A DNA stretch of 64,000 nucleotides from positions 1 to 64,000 of the forward strand of contig CANQKW010000002.1 of the NCBI GenBank assembly GCA_947624555.1, given 5' to 3'. The DNA is from an uncultured Clostridia bacterium (GTDB lineage: Bacteria; Bacillota; Clostridia; Oscillospirales; Ruminococcaceae). Positions 6,354 to 15,194 of the stretch are shown piece after piece. The position numbers and the translations under genes were made by a program. The notes beneath the pieces are model-generated. The model ran no database searches and was not told where the DNA came from. It saw nothing but the letters and a program-made list of their open reading frames with translations. Each line of letters opens with the position of its first letter. The stretch's first letter is position 1.

Positions 6354-6889
6354 AAGAACAGCTTACTCTTGATGAAGCGGAACAGGACGAGGAAGTCCTT
6401 AATACAATAAATGATATTATCGGATTTGTTTCAAAGGAAATGAATTATGATTTGAAGTACTTTTCGGTCGATCCGAATTACAAAAATAAAGGCAAAAAAA
6501 ACGAAGAATTGATAGGGTATTCTCTTTCGCTTGATAATAATCTTTTTGCTAAAGCGAATGTAAATCTGACTGAAATAACCGTAAAAAATGCGTATTTGTG
6601 CGATAATATCCCCGGCGAAATTGCACGGGCAGAAATTAAAGCGCCGAAAGGTTCAACGAAAATTACTTTCAGTGAAACGTCTTTAGGAAAAGATTATTTG
6701 AAAAGCGTCGCACTGAAATTTACTCAGACTTACATTCCGTCATATCGGTTTGGGTGCTGCAATTTGTACGAAAAATGTTCTGATGCGAGAAAATGCATTG
6801 CAAAGGATAATTTTCACGCAAAAGGTTGTTTTTATCGGGAAAATCTTGAAAAGGGTTTGATTTTTTACGGCAAAAACGCTAAACAGTAA
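6350..6889 (+). CDS. Hypothetical protein with C-terminal Cys cluster
   Basis: 179 residues beginning at a GTG that overlaps the exonuclease stop codon. The N-terminus is acidic (LTLDEAEQDEE) and the middle is mixed alpha/beta. The C-terminus carries five clustered Cys (GCCNLYEKCSDARKC, then KGCFYRENLE), which could bind zinc or an Fe-S cluster. No named family is claimed, though similar Cys-rich tails occur beside phage exonucleases. The overlapping start argues that it works with the exonuclease-BRCT protein. Local codon use is A-rich (many AAA and AAT) compared with core genes. Confidence 0.65.
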   Translation: MKEQLTLDEAEQDEEVLNTINDIIGFVSKEMNYDLKYFSVDPNYKNKGKKNEELIGYSLSLDNNLFAKANVNLTEITVKNAYLCDNIPGEIARAEIKAPKGSTKITFSETSLGKDYLKSVALKFTQTYIPSYRFGCCNLYEKCSDARKCIAKDNFHAKGCFYRENLEKGLIFYGKNAKQ

Positions 6890-6923
6890 TTTTTGCAATC
6901 AATTGCAAAAAGGAGATTTCGCA

Positions 6924-8516
6924 ATGAGCAGATACTGCATTTATTTAAGAAAATCCCGTCAAGACCTCGAAGCCGAGGCACACGGCGAAGGTGAAACGCT
7001 GTCACGCCACAAAAACGCATTGCTTGAACTTGCTCGGAAAATGCATTTAACGATTGACACGATTTACGAGGAAATTGTTTCAGGCGAAACAATAGCCGCT
7101 CGGCCGCAGATGCAGAAACTGTTGTCCGAAGTCGGCGCAGGCGAGTGGGACGGCGTCCTTGTTATGGAAATCGAACGTCTTGCTCGCGGTGACACGATGG
7201 ACCAGGGACTTGTCGCACAGACGTTCAAGTGCTCTAACACAAAAATAATTACGCCGATTAAGACATTCGATCCGTCAAATGAGTTTGATGAGGAATATTT
7301 TGAATTCGGGCTGTTTATGGCTCGCCGAGAATTTACTATCACAAATCGTCGTCTCGTTCGTGGCCGACAGGCATCGGCGAAAGAGGGAAAATATGTCGGG
7401 AGCGTTGCTCCTTATGGCTATAAAAAAGTCAAACTCGATGAAGAAAAAGGTTTCACTCTCGAAATTTTCGAGGAGCAGGCGGACGTTGTCAGAATGATTT
7501 TCGATTGGTTCACGGACGGTGCGGAGATTAACGGCGTCAAAAAGAGATTGAGCCTGCACGCAATCGCAATCAGGCTGAATGAACTCGGAATAAAATCACT
7601 TGCAAACAAGGAATATTGGACATACTACGGAATTAGAAATATGATTACAAATCCTGTTTACATCGGGAAAATCCGCTGGGGGTATCGAAAGGCGAAAAAG
7701 ATTGTTACACCGGACGGAACGAGGCGCAAGCTGCGTGAACCTGCAAATGAGGGAGAATATATCGTAGTAGACGGACTTCACGAGCCAATCATATCGGAAG
7801 ATGTGTTCGCTGAGGCGCAAAGAATAATAGCGGAGAGAGCAACTCCACCGGTAAAAAAACATTTGCGATCAGCTAATCCTTTTATTGGGATAATGTATTG
7901 TGCGAAATGCGGACACTCGATGTCGTACAGTAATCCTTCGGGAAAATATGATCAGCCAAGAATAAATTGTCTGACACCGGGGTGCAAGTGTGTTTCTTCG
8001 CCGTTCTCTTCTGTAGAAAAACGAGTGCTCTCAATTCTTAGGGACTGGGTAAGCGATTATGAAATAAGTAAATCTGATGTAAAAAAAGAACAGCACCTCA
8101 GCATTGAGCTCGAAAAAGCGATTACTAAGGCAGAAAAAGAAATAAAAGAACTTCAGAAACAGCTTGATAATGTCTATGAATTTTTTGAGCGAGGAACGTA
8201 TTCGGAAAAAGTTTTTAAGCAGCGTTCATCGGCAATCGAACAGAAAATTTCCGAGCTTGAGGAAGATACCGAAAAGTTGCGAAACGAGCAGATGTTGGCG
8301 CTGGAACGTCAAAAAGCTCAATCTGAATTCGCACCCACAGTAAAGCATCTGCTTGATGTTTATAACGAGATTGACGCCGATGAAAAGAATCGACTGCTCA
8401 GACTTATTATTGAGCGTATAACATACGATAAGGATAAAAGCGGAGCTTTTCGCAATGTTTCGCCCGATTGCTTCACTATTGGTATATTGCCTAAATTGCC
8501 AAGAAAGGGCAATTAA
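6924..8516 (+). CDS. Large serine recombinase (element integrase)
   Basis: 530 residues. The N-terminal resolvase domain has the catalytic Ser in YLRKSRQD (S11) and the conserved ERLARGD segment. A central recombinase domain (about 170-280) contains NPVYIGKIRWG. A zinc ribbon follows (CAKCGHSMSYS, then CLTPGCKC, about residues 328-361). A long coiled coil (about 380-470) precedes the C-terminus, as in phiC31-type integrases. The ATG follows AAGGAG by 8 bases. It is the terminal gene of the element and ends just before the attachment site, the usual place for an integrase. Confidence 0.93.
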   Translation: MSRYCIYLRKSRQDLEAEAHGEGETLSRHKNALLELARKMHLTIDTIYEEIVSGETIAARPQMQKLLSEVGAGEWDGVLVMEIERLARGDTMDQGLVAQTFKCSNTKIITPIKTFDPSNEFDEEYFEFGLFMARREFTITNRRLVRGRQASAKEGKYVGSVAPYGYKKVKLDEEKGFTLEIFEEQADVVRMIFDWFTDGAEINGVKKRLSLHAIAIRLNELGIKSLANKEYWTYYGIRNMITNPVYIGKIRWGYRKAKKIVTPDGTRRKLREPANEGEYIVVDGLHEPIISEDVFAEAQRIIAERATPPVKKHLRSANPFIGIMYCAKCGHSMSYSNPSGKYDQPRINCLTPGCKCVSSPFSSVEKRVLSILRDWVSDYEISKSDVKKEQHLSIELEKAITKAEKEIKELQKQLDNVYEFFERGTYSEKVFKQRSSAIEQKISELEEDTEKLRNEQMLALERQKAQSEFAPTVKHLLDVYNEIDADEKNRLLRLIIERITYDKDKSGAFRNVSPDCFTIGILPKLPRKGN

Positions 8517-8560
8517 AATTATATCAATGTGTTATATCTTGGTGTGTCTGATGAATGGGG
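8517..8560. other. Probable attachment site (attR)
   Basis: The stretch after the recombinase stop joins element DNA to the interrupted GH18 gene. Downstream of about 8553 the frame reads EWGYIYSSPMSV, which matches GH18 proteins that normally read MTYEWGY there; upstream of it the match is lost. The crossover therefore lies within or next to the codons around GATGAATGG at 8550-8558. The partner site (attL) is outside the window, so the exact core dinucleotide cannot be set. Confidence 0.55.
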
Positions 8561-8987
8561 CTATATCTATTCCTCGCCTATGTCCGTGCAGCCGATAAAC
8601 GAGGTGCGCAAGGTGCTTACCTATGCGGTTTCTGAAATTCCCTCGCAGAAAATTTTAATGGGAATGCCGAATTACGGGTATGACTGGACGCTGCCTTATA
8701 TGAGAGGCACGGCTGCTCAGACGATAGGCTTTGCTGCGGCGACAGAACTTGCAGGACGGTTCAATTCCGAGATATTGTTCGACGAAAAAACTCAAACGCC
8801 GTATTTCTACTACACCGAAAACAATGTCCGCCACGTTGTATGGTTTGACGACCCGAAAAGCATTGACGCAAAATTAAGGCTTATCGACGAGTTTGACCTC
8901 GCAGGAGCAAGCTGGTGGACGATAAACCGTTGTTATACGCCTGCATGGCTTATTGCACAAAATCTTTTCGAGATAGTAAAGCTGTAA
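8553..8987 (+). pseudogene. 3' fragment of a GH18 spore-type glycosidase gene
   Basis: About 144 codons matching the C-terminal half of YaaH/SleL-type family 18 glycoside hydrolases: NEVRKVLTYAVSEIP, KILMGMPNYGYDW, VVWFDDPKSI and GASWWTINR. The catalytic DxxDxDxE strand and any LysM repeats must lie in the missing 5' part, on the other side of the element. There is no promoter or ribosome site here. Excision by the recombinase would restore the gene; in the integrated state it is broken. Relatives act on spore cortex or cell-wall peptidoglycan. Confidence 0.8.
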
Positions 8988-9014
8988 AAATTGACGTTTT
9001 GCGCTCCGTTGCTC

Positions 9015-9043
9015 TTGACAAAAAGTCAAGATAATGTTACAAT
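9015..9043 (+). promoter_or_regulatory. Promoter of the amidohydrolase gene
   Basis: TTGACA, a 17-base spacer, TACAAT, ending 27 bases before the ATG at 9071. Confidence 0.75.
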
Positions 9044-9070
9044 ATAAGAAAAATATTTTTGGAGCAGAAA

Positions 9071-9859
9071 ATGGAATTTGAAATAATTGATTTTCATACG
9101 CACCCTTTTTCGGAGGCTGCGGAGAATATTTGCCGTCATAAGGAATTTTGCGGCTTGTCACGGGAAAATACTCCCGATTATCTTCGGTCGTTGGGCATTT
9201 CGCATATCTGCGGTTCGGTTTTAGACGCTAATAAATCATTTCCCGAAGGAACTACGCTTTGGGACAGACTTTCGTACAGCAATCAGAAAGCGCTTGAGCT
9301 TGCGGAAAAATATGACGGTTTTTATACGGCAGGATTTCACGTTCACCCGAAATATGTACGGGAGTCTTGTGAAGAAATCGAAAAGATGAGCAAAAAAGGC
9401 GTTAAGCTCATCGGAGAGCTTGTGCCGTATATGGACGAATGGAGCGATTATTCGTGCAGGGAATTTGACGAAATTCTCGATACCGCACTGGCTTACGGTA
9501 TGATCGTAAGCTTTCATACGATAGATAATGACCGGATAGACGCAATGGTAAAAAAACACCCGAAAAATATATTTGTTGCCGCACACCCCGGAGAGTACGA
9601 AAACGCTGTCCGTCATTTTGAGCGAATGAAAATGAGCGAAAATTACTATCTTGATTTGTCGGGAACAGGGCTTTTCAGGCTTGGCGTTCTTCGGCACGGA
9701 ATTGATTTGTGCGGTTCGGAGAGGTTTTTGTTCGGCTCGGATTATCCGATATGCTCTCCTGCTATGAATATAGGCGAGCTGCTCCTCAATCCGCTTTACA
9801 CCGACGAAGAGCGTAAAAATATCTTTTCGGAGAACGCAAAGCGGCTTTTAAATCTGTAA
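9071..9859 (+). CDS. Amidohydrolase-family metal-dependent hydrolase
   Basis: 262 residues with a TIM-barrel amidohydrolase (PF04909-like) layout: IIDFHTHPF supplies the HxH metal pair near residue 10, FHVHPKY and GELVPYMDEW the central strands, SFHTIDN and AAHPGEY further His ligands, and FLFGSDYPIC the late Asp. Substrate is not predictable; relatives include decarboxylases and TatD-like hydrolases. The ATG follows TTGGAGC by about 7 bases and its own promoter lies just upstream. A strong terminator follows, so it is monocistronic. Confidence 0.82.
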   Translation: MEFEIIDFHTHPFSEAAENICRHKEFCGLSRENTPDYLRSLGISHICGSVLDANKSFPEGTTLWDRLSYSNQKALELAEKYDGFYTAGFHVHPKYVRESCEEIEKMSKKGVKLIGELVPYMDEWSDYSCREFDEILDTALAYGMIVSFHTIDNDRIDAMVKKHPKNIFVAAHPGEYENAVRHFERMKMSENYYLDLSGTGLFRLGVLRHGIDLCGSERFLFGSDYPICSPAMNIGELLLNPLYTDEERKNIFSENAKRLLNL

Positions 9860-9879
9860 TTTTTCGGCTGTCTGCAAAA

Positions 9880-9920
9880 AAATCCCCACATTTTGGCTTG
9901 TGGGGATTTATTTTTTCTTT
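9880..9920. terminator. Bidirectional intrinsic terminator
   Basis: An 11-bp stem (AAATCCCCACA with TGTGGGGATTT) has a T-rich run on each side, so it can stop the amidohydrolase transcript from the left and the short Cys-rich gene from the right. Confidence 0.85.
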
Positions 9921-10072
9921 TTTTGAGAAGAACAGCAATTGCACCTTGAACAGTCGCCGCATTTTTTGCTTTTTCTGCTGCGGATAATTTTTATTACCGA
10001 AAACGCTGTCGCTGCTGCCAGAAAAGCGCAGACCAAAATGTTTCCCAAATTTTGATACAGAAAATCAAGCAT
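9908..10072 (-). CDS. FeoB-associated Cys-rich membrane protein
   Basis: 54 residues: MLDFLYQNLGN, one membrane span (about residues 10-30), a basic RSRKSKK segment, then CGDCSRCNCC and a Lys tail. This is the pattern of the small FeoB-associated Cys-rich membrane proteins (PF12669-like) encoded next to ferrous iron transporters. No feo gene is present in this window, so it is an orphan copy here. The ATG follows AAAGGAG by 6 bases. The stop lies within the right arm of the shared terminator. A role in iron handling is family-based inference. Confidence 0.75.
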   Translation of the reverse strand: MLDFLYQNLGNILVCAFLAAATAFSVIKIIRSRKSKKCGDCSRCNCCSSQKKKK

Positions 10073-10173
10073 TTTTTCTCCTTTTTTAACTTGCCTCGTG
10101 ATTTGAAAAACAGGCTTTGTAAAAATGCACTAAAAAGAGGCAATTTTTTTGTTTAAATTCTATATAAAGCTGA

Positions 10174-10202
10174 TTGAAAAAAACCGCAAAATGTGATACA
10201 AT
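10174..10202 (+). promoter_or_regulatory. Promoter of the MATE exporter gene
   Basis: TTGAAA, a 17-base spacer, TACAAT, 36 bases before the ATG at 10239. Confidence 0.7.
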
Positions 10203-10238
10203 AATAATGAAAAGTAATCGGTAAAAGAAGGAAAAATT

Positions 10239-11618
10239 ATGGCGAAATCTTATCAGATAAATATGACAAGCGGCTCGGTTCTTAAAAAAATGCTGCTTTT
10301 TTCGCTCCCGTTAATGGCGTCGGGAGTACTTCAGCTTTTGTTTAACGCAGTTGACGTTATTGTGGTAGGTCAGTTTGCAGGCGATAATTCTATGGGAGCA
10401 GTCGGCTCGACAAGCTCTCTGATAAATTTGCTTACGAACCTTTTCGTGGGCATTTCCGTCGGCGTGAATGTCGTTGCCGCAAGAGCGCACGGGGCAGGGG
10501 ACACAAAGACAATGCAGGACGTTGTACATACTTCTGTACTGCTTTCGTTGATTTGCGGAGTAATTTTGTGCGTTGTCGGGTATATTTTTTCCCCTGAAAT
10601 ACTTAAAATGATGAAAGCAACGGAAAATCAATTTCCGCTTGCGGTAAAATATCTGAGAATTTACTTTTTGGGCACGCCTGCGCTTATGGTTTACAATTTC
10701 GGTTCGGCAATTTTGCGCGCTGTGGGCGATACAAAACGACCGCTTTATTTCCTTTTCACGGCGGGAATTGTCAATGTAATTCTAAATCTTGTGTTTGTGA
10801 TCATCTTTAAAATGGACGTTGAGGGAGTTGCCATTGCAACAGTCGTGTCACAGTGCATTTCCGCTGCTCTTACCGTAATTTGCCTGATAAGAGAACGGGA
10901 AGAAATTCATCTGGAGCTTAAAAAGCTGCGGATAAACCTGCGTATTCTCGGAAAAATTGCGGCGGTAGGTCTTCCGGCAGGACTTCAGGGAATGATTTTC
11001 TCGTTGTCGAACGTTGTTATTCAGTCGTCGGTAAATCTTTTCGGTGACGCTGTGGTTTCGGGAAACTCGGCGGCAAGCTCTATCGAGGGATTTATTTATA
11101 TGGCAATGAACACGTTTTATCAGGCGGCAATTTCTTTCACGGGACAAAATGTCGGCGCAAAGAAATATTACCGTGTAAAGAAGATATTATTATGTGCGCA
11201 ATTGTGCGTTATAGGAACGGGCGTTATCCTGGGGTGGGGTGCGTTTTTCGCAGGCAGACCGCTTTTGTCGATATATTCTTCATCTCCCGAAGTAATTGAC
11301 GCAGGACTGAACAGATTGTCGATAATTGCAACGACCTATGCTTTTTGCGGAATGATGGACGTAATGGTAGGAATGCTCAGAGGTCTGGGCAGCTCTGTAA
11401 TACCGATGATAGTTTCACTTTGCGGAGCGTGCGGTCTGCGTATATTATGGCTTGCTACGGTATTTCAGATCCCCGAATATCACAATACCTTTACGGTTTA
11501 CATCAGCTATCCGATTTCGTGGGCAATAACATTTGCCGCTCACGTAGTGACATATATAATCATTTACAGAAAAATTAAAAAGAAAAACAGAGAATTTTTC
11601 TCGGAAAAGAAGTCCTGA
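10239..11618 (+). CDS. MATE-family efflux transporter
   Basis: 459 residues with about twelve hydrophobic segments in two homologous halves. The N-terminal half has the MatE pattern FSLPLMASGVLQLLFN and DVIVVGQFAGDN; the second half repeats it at GLPAGLQGMIFSLSN. It exports cationic or organic compounds in exchange for Na+ or H+; the substrate is unknown. The ATG follows AAGAAGG by 7 bases. It ends 14 bases from the end of mfd on the other strand, with no clear terminator between the two convergent genes. Confidence 0.92.
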   Translation: MAKSYQINMTSGSVLKKMLLFSLPLMASGVLQLLFNAVDVIVVGQFAGDNSMGAVGSTSSLINLLTNLFVGISVGVNVVAARAHGAGDTKTMQDVVHTSVLLSLICGVILCVVGYIFSPEILKMMKATENQFPLAVKYLRIYFLGTPALMVYNFGSAILRAVGDTKRPLYFLFTAGIVNVILNLVFVIIFKMDVEGVAIATVVSQCISAALTVICLIREREEIHLELKKLRINLRILGKIAAVGLPAGLQGMIFSLSNVVIQSSVNLFGDAVVSGNSAASSIEGFIYMAMNTFYQAAISFTGQNVGAKKYYRVKKILLCAQLCVIGTGVILGWGAFFAGRPLLSIYSSSPEVIDAGLNRLSIIATTYAFCGMMDVMVGMLRGLGSSVIPMIVSLCGACGLRILWLATVFQIPEYHNTFTVYISYPISWAITFAAHVVTYIIIYRKIKKKNREFFSEKKS

Positions 11619-11632
11619 TGAGGCGGAGGAGA

Positions 11633-14600
11633 TTATTCCTTCGCTTTTTGCTGGTCAGGTGATACCTGTTCAGGTGATACCTGTTCAGGTGATACCTGTT
11701 CAGGTGGAACTTGTTCCGATTGACCTTCCGACATAGCCGTAATAACCGTTTTCATCATTGAAAGCGGTTCTTCGTCTTTTGAAACCGATACAATCATTCC
11801 GGGTCTGCCTGTTGTTTCGAGCCGCATTTTTCTGCCGACAGCTTTTGTTACCGCAGAGAGTTTTTGCATATCAAATTTCGACATATAGAAAATCAAATCT
11901 CCGCCTGTCTGAGAAATTTCGGTAATGAAACAGTCAGCCGCCATATTTCTCAGCCTTGCCACTTCGATAAGCCCGATAACAGACTCGGGCGGATCGCCAA
12001 AGCGGTCAATAAGCTCGTCTGTAATGTCAGAGGCGTCGTCTTGTGTTTTTATTCGGGCAATTTTTCTGTAACAGTCCACTCTGTGCGCCTGATTTGAAAT
12101 ATATTCTTCAGGAATAAACGCATTTATTCTTATATCTACAAGACATTCTTCCTTACGGACATTTTTTTCGCCTCGTTCCTCACGGACAGCCTCGTCAAGG
12201 AGCTGCAAATACATATCATAGCCGATATTTGCAAGATGTCCGCTCTGCGACGCTCCAAGAATACTTCCCGCACCTCTTATTTCAAGGTCACGCAGAGCTA
12301 TCCTGAAACCGCTGCCGAACTGCGTAAATTCCCGAATAGCGTCAAGCCTGCGCTGAGATATTTCGGAGAGCACCTTTCCGGGTTTGAACGTAAAATATGC
12401 AAAAGCACGCTTGTTTGTTCTTCCGACACGACCTCTTAACTGATGAAGTTGAGCAAGACCCATATAATCGGCGTCCTCGATAATCAGCGTGTTTACATTC
12501 GGCACGTCAACGCCTGTTTCGATGATCGTAGTGCACACGAGAACATCAAGCTCTCCGTCAAGCAGCTGCCGCCAGACTTCCAGCAGCTCGTTTTCCGACA
12601 TTCTTCCGTGAGCAACGCCGATTTTTGCGTCCGGGAGCAGCGTTTGCAGCTTTTGGGCGCACCCGTAAATACTTTCGATCCTGTTGTGGATATAATATAC
12701 CTGTCCGCCTCTGCGCAGCTCTTTTTGAATTGCGCCGACTATAATCCCCCAATCGTGTTCAAGGACATAGCTTGACACGGGCTGCCTGTCCTGAGGCGGT
12801 TCGTCAAGGACGCTCATATCACGGATACCGCTCATTGCCATATTGAGCGTTCGGGGAATAGGCGTAGCCGACAAAGAAAGAATATCTACGCCGTTAAAGG
12901 TTTCCTTGAATTTTTCCTTATGGGCAACTCCAAAACGCTGTTCCTCGTCGATAATAACAAGCCCCAGATCCTTGAAAACCACGTCGTTCTGTACAATTCT
13001 GTGCGTTCCTATAACGAAATCTATCCTGCCCGAGGCAAGACCTTTCAGTATCTCTTTTTGCTCTTTTGGAGTTTTATACCTCGAAAGCAGACTTATATTC
13101 AGCGGAAATCCTTCCATTCTTGTAGTCGCTGTCTGATAATGCTGCCACGCAAGCACCGTGGTAGGCGCTAAAAGAGCGCATTGTTTTCCCGACTCAATGC
13201 ATTTGAATGCGGCTCTGAGCGCAACTTCTGTCTTTCCGAAACCGACGTCTCCGCACAAAAGACGCTCCATAGGCTGTTCTTTCTGCATATCGACTTTGAT
13301 TTCATCAATACAGCGCAGCTGAGAATTTGTTTCGATATACGGGAAATGCTGTTCAAAATCCTCCTGAAGTTCGTCGTCCTCGGGGAAAGCAAATCCTTTT
13401 GATTTCATTCGTTTTGCGTACAATTCGATAAGCTCGGCAGCCATTTCCTTAGCGGCAGCCTTTGCTCTTGCTTTGGACTTCTGCCATTGTTCGGAATTGA
13501 GCTTATTGAGCTTTACCGTAGAAGTATCGCCCGTGCCGATATATCGTGAAACCAGATCAAGCTGCGTTACGGGAACGTGAAGTACGTCTGCTCCTGCATA
13601 TTTTATTCGTATATAGTCCTTATAAACGCCGCCTGCGTCTATTTTGTGAACGCCGTCAAAAACGCCTATTCCGTGCGCATAATGAACTACAAGGTCGCCG
13701 ACGGAAATATCTTCAAGCGAACGTATCTCTTCGCCTGCGTTTTTGTGTTTTTTAGGTCTTTTTCTCTCTGCGTGTACAGAGGTATGCGTGAATATTGCAA
13801 GTCCCTGTTCACGATATTCTGCGCCTGCCGAAATCGTTCCTGCGGTTACGATTACTTTTCCTTTGATAATTTCGGTGGGATTTTCGTAGAAATCCGCATT
13901 AAAACCGTCACTTTTTAAATCGTCAGCGAGATTTTGCGCTCCTTTTTTCGTTCCTGCAAAGATAAAACAGCAGAATTTTTTTTCAAGAAGTCTTTGCATT
14001 TCGTCCTCAAGTATCCTGTATTCGCCGCTCCACGGAGCATTCTGGACTGCGTCGCCGACGTTTATCGAGATACCTAATTCAAGACCGCCGCCGCTTAAAA
14101 ATGACTCGAAATAGGCTTTGGTTTTTGCCTTAAAAATCTCATAAGCCTCGTTTTTCGAGAGCATAAATCTGTCAAGACCCTTACATATCTCAGCCTCGTC
14201 AAGAAGTATCTTCAGATCTTCCGAATGTTGGGCTGCCGCCGCACGAATACCCTCGCGGACAGCCGTGTTTTCGCAGATAAAAACTCTCTGTGCATAATCC
14301 GTTACAACAGCCTCTTTGTCATAGCACAGCGGAAAATACCTGTCGATATTTCCCGGCGCACCGCCCGACTTTATTTTTTGAATATCCTTTTCTAGCCTTT
14401 CTTTTATTTTGTCAACGCTTTTTCCACGCAATTTTTTGGAAAGAGCGCCGATTTTCTCGCAGAGAATTTCATCTTCCTCGAAAAGCGTTTCTCTTGCGGG
14501 AGAAATTACGATTTTATCGAGAGAGCCTGTTCTGCGCTGAGTTTCAAGGTCAAATTCTCCCAGACTGTCGATTTCGTCGCCGAAAAATTCCATACGAAAC

Positions 14601-15178
14601 GGCACGGCGCTGCTTGGGGGAAAAACGTCCACAATGCCTCCCCGAACCGAAAACTGACCGTTTCCGTCAATTTGCGCCGCTCTCGAATAACCCGAAGAGA
14701 TAAGCTTTCTTATCAGCTCGTCCTTGTCAATTTCGTCGCCCCGTGATACAGCAAAAGTGTGCTTTTTCAGCTCTTCGGGAGGAATTGTAAGCTGAATTGC
14801 CGCCGCCGCAGAGCATACTACTGCCTTGCAGCCGCCTTCCATAAGCGCCGAAAGCGCGTTTATGCGCTTGTGCTCATATTCCCGTGAAACAGCCTCTGCG
14901 TCAGCGAGTATCATATCCTTTTCCGGGTAAAGTACGGCGGCATTTTCTCCCAAAAGCATATTTATATCCGCACAGAGCTTTACTGCGTCGCTTTCGTTCT
15001 TCATAACGACAACCGTTCTCTGTGCATTTTCGCCTTCGAGAAGAGCTGCAATAAAATGCGCCTTGTGTATAGCCGAAACGCCCGTTACGAGAGCGGGCAG
15101 GGGATTATTTGCGTTAAGATATTTTTCAAGACGTGAAAAATCCTTGTTTTGCCTTGCGGCATTGATAAAAAACAGCAT
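11633..15178 (-). CDS. Transcription-repair coupling factor Mfd
   Basis: 1181 residues, the usual Mfd length. The UvrB-like N-terminal module is followed by the RNA-polymerase interaction domain (SVGDLVVHYAHGIG starts it), then the RecG-like translocase with Walker A GDVGFGKT (about residue 640), the DEEQ box (about 745), SATPIPRTL and QLRGRVGR. The TRCF C-terminal domain follows. It displaces stalled RNA polymerase and recruits UvrA. The last 30 residues are an unusual tail of PEQVS repeats. The ATG follows AAGAGG by 5 bases, 16 bases after pth, so pth-mfd form an operon, as in Bacillus. Confidence 0.97.
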   Translation of the reverse strand: MLFFINAARQNKDFSRLEKYLNANNPLPALVTGVSAIHKAHFIAALLEGENAQRTVVVMKNESDAVKLCADINMLLGENAAVLYPEKDMILADAEAVSREYEHKRINALSALMEGGCKAVVCSAAAAIQLTIPPEELKKHTFAVSRGDEIDKDELIRKLISSGYSRAAQIDGNGQFSVRGGIVDVFPPSSAVPFRMEFFGDEIDSLGEFDLETQRRTGSLDKIVISPARETLFEEDEILCEKIGALSKKLRGKSVDKIKERLEKDIQKIKSGGAPGNIDRYFPLCYDKEAVVTDYAQRVFICENTAVREGIRAAAAQHSEDLKILLDEAEICKGLDRFMLSKNEAYEIFKAKTKAYFESFLSGGGLELGISINVGDAVQNAPWSGEYRILEDEMQRLLEKKFCCFIFAGTKKGAQNLADDLKSDGFNADFYENPTEIIKGKVIVTAGTISAGAEYREQGLAIFTHTSVHAERKRPKKHKNAGEEIRSLEDISVGDLVVHYAHGIGVFDGVHKIDAGGVYKDYIRIKYAGADVLHVPVTQLDLVSRYIGTGDTSTVKLNKLNSEQWQKSKARAKAAAKEMAAELIELYAKRMKSKGFAFPEDDELQEDFEQHFPYIETNSQLRCIDEIKVDMQKEQPMERLLCGDVGFGKTEVALRAAFKCIESGKQCALLAPTTVLAWQHYQTATTRMEGFPLNISLLSRYKTPKEQKEILKGLASGRIDFVIGTHRIVQNDVVFKDLGLVIIDEEQRFGVAHKEKFKETFNGVDILSLSATPIPRTLNMAMSGIRDMSVLDEPPQDRQPVSSYVLEHDWGIIVGAIQKELRRGGQVYYIHNRIESIYGCAQKLQTLLPDAKIGVAHGRMSENELLEVWRQLLDGELDVLVCTTIIETGVDVPNVNTLIIEDADYMGLAQLHQLRGRVGRTNKRAFAYFTFKPGKVLSEISQRRLDAIREFTQFGSGFRIALRDLEIRGAGSILGASQSGHLANIGYDMYLQLLDEAVREERGEKNVRKEECLVDIRINAFIPEEYISNQAHRVDCYRKIARIKTQDDASDITDELIDRFGDPPESVIGLIEVARLRNMAADCFITEISQTGGDLIFYMSKFDMQKLSAVTKAVGRKMRLETTGRPGMIVSVSKDEEPLSMMKTVITAMSEGQSEQVPPEQVSPEQVSPEQVSPDQQKAKE
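11656..11715 (-). repeat. Four 15-bp tandem repeats in the 3' end of mfd
   Basis: Three exact copies and one variant of CAGGTGATACCTGTT, in frame, encode the PEQVS repeat near the Mfd C-terminus. The copies lie outside the conserved TRCF domain. Such exact tandems can change copy number by slippage. Confidence 0.9.
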
Positions 15179-15194
15179 AAAAACCTCTTGAAAA

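Larger units (their letters stand above)
1..8552. mobile_element. Right part of a prophage-like integrative element
   Basis: This block has phage-type content unlike the rest of the window: Gp37/Gp68-type, Lar-like and MazG-like genes, two XRE regulators with clustered operators, an exonuclease, many proteins under 80 residues, and a large serine recombinase as the last gene. The right boundary is the point where a GH18 coding frame resumes at about 8550-8556. The left end is outside the window, so the size and the presence of structural genes are unknown. It may be an intact prophage, a remnant, or an integrative conjugative element. Confidence 0.85.

Noticed and set aside
8529..8987. Functional GH18 gene starting at 8529
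   Set aside because: The first codons are element DNA, there is no ribosome site, and the catalytic DxxDxDxE region is absent.
11619..11632. Terminator between the convergent MATE and mfd genes
   Set aside because: The 14-base gap has no stem with a T-run; the transcripts probably overlap or stop elsewhere.
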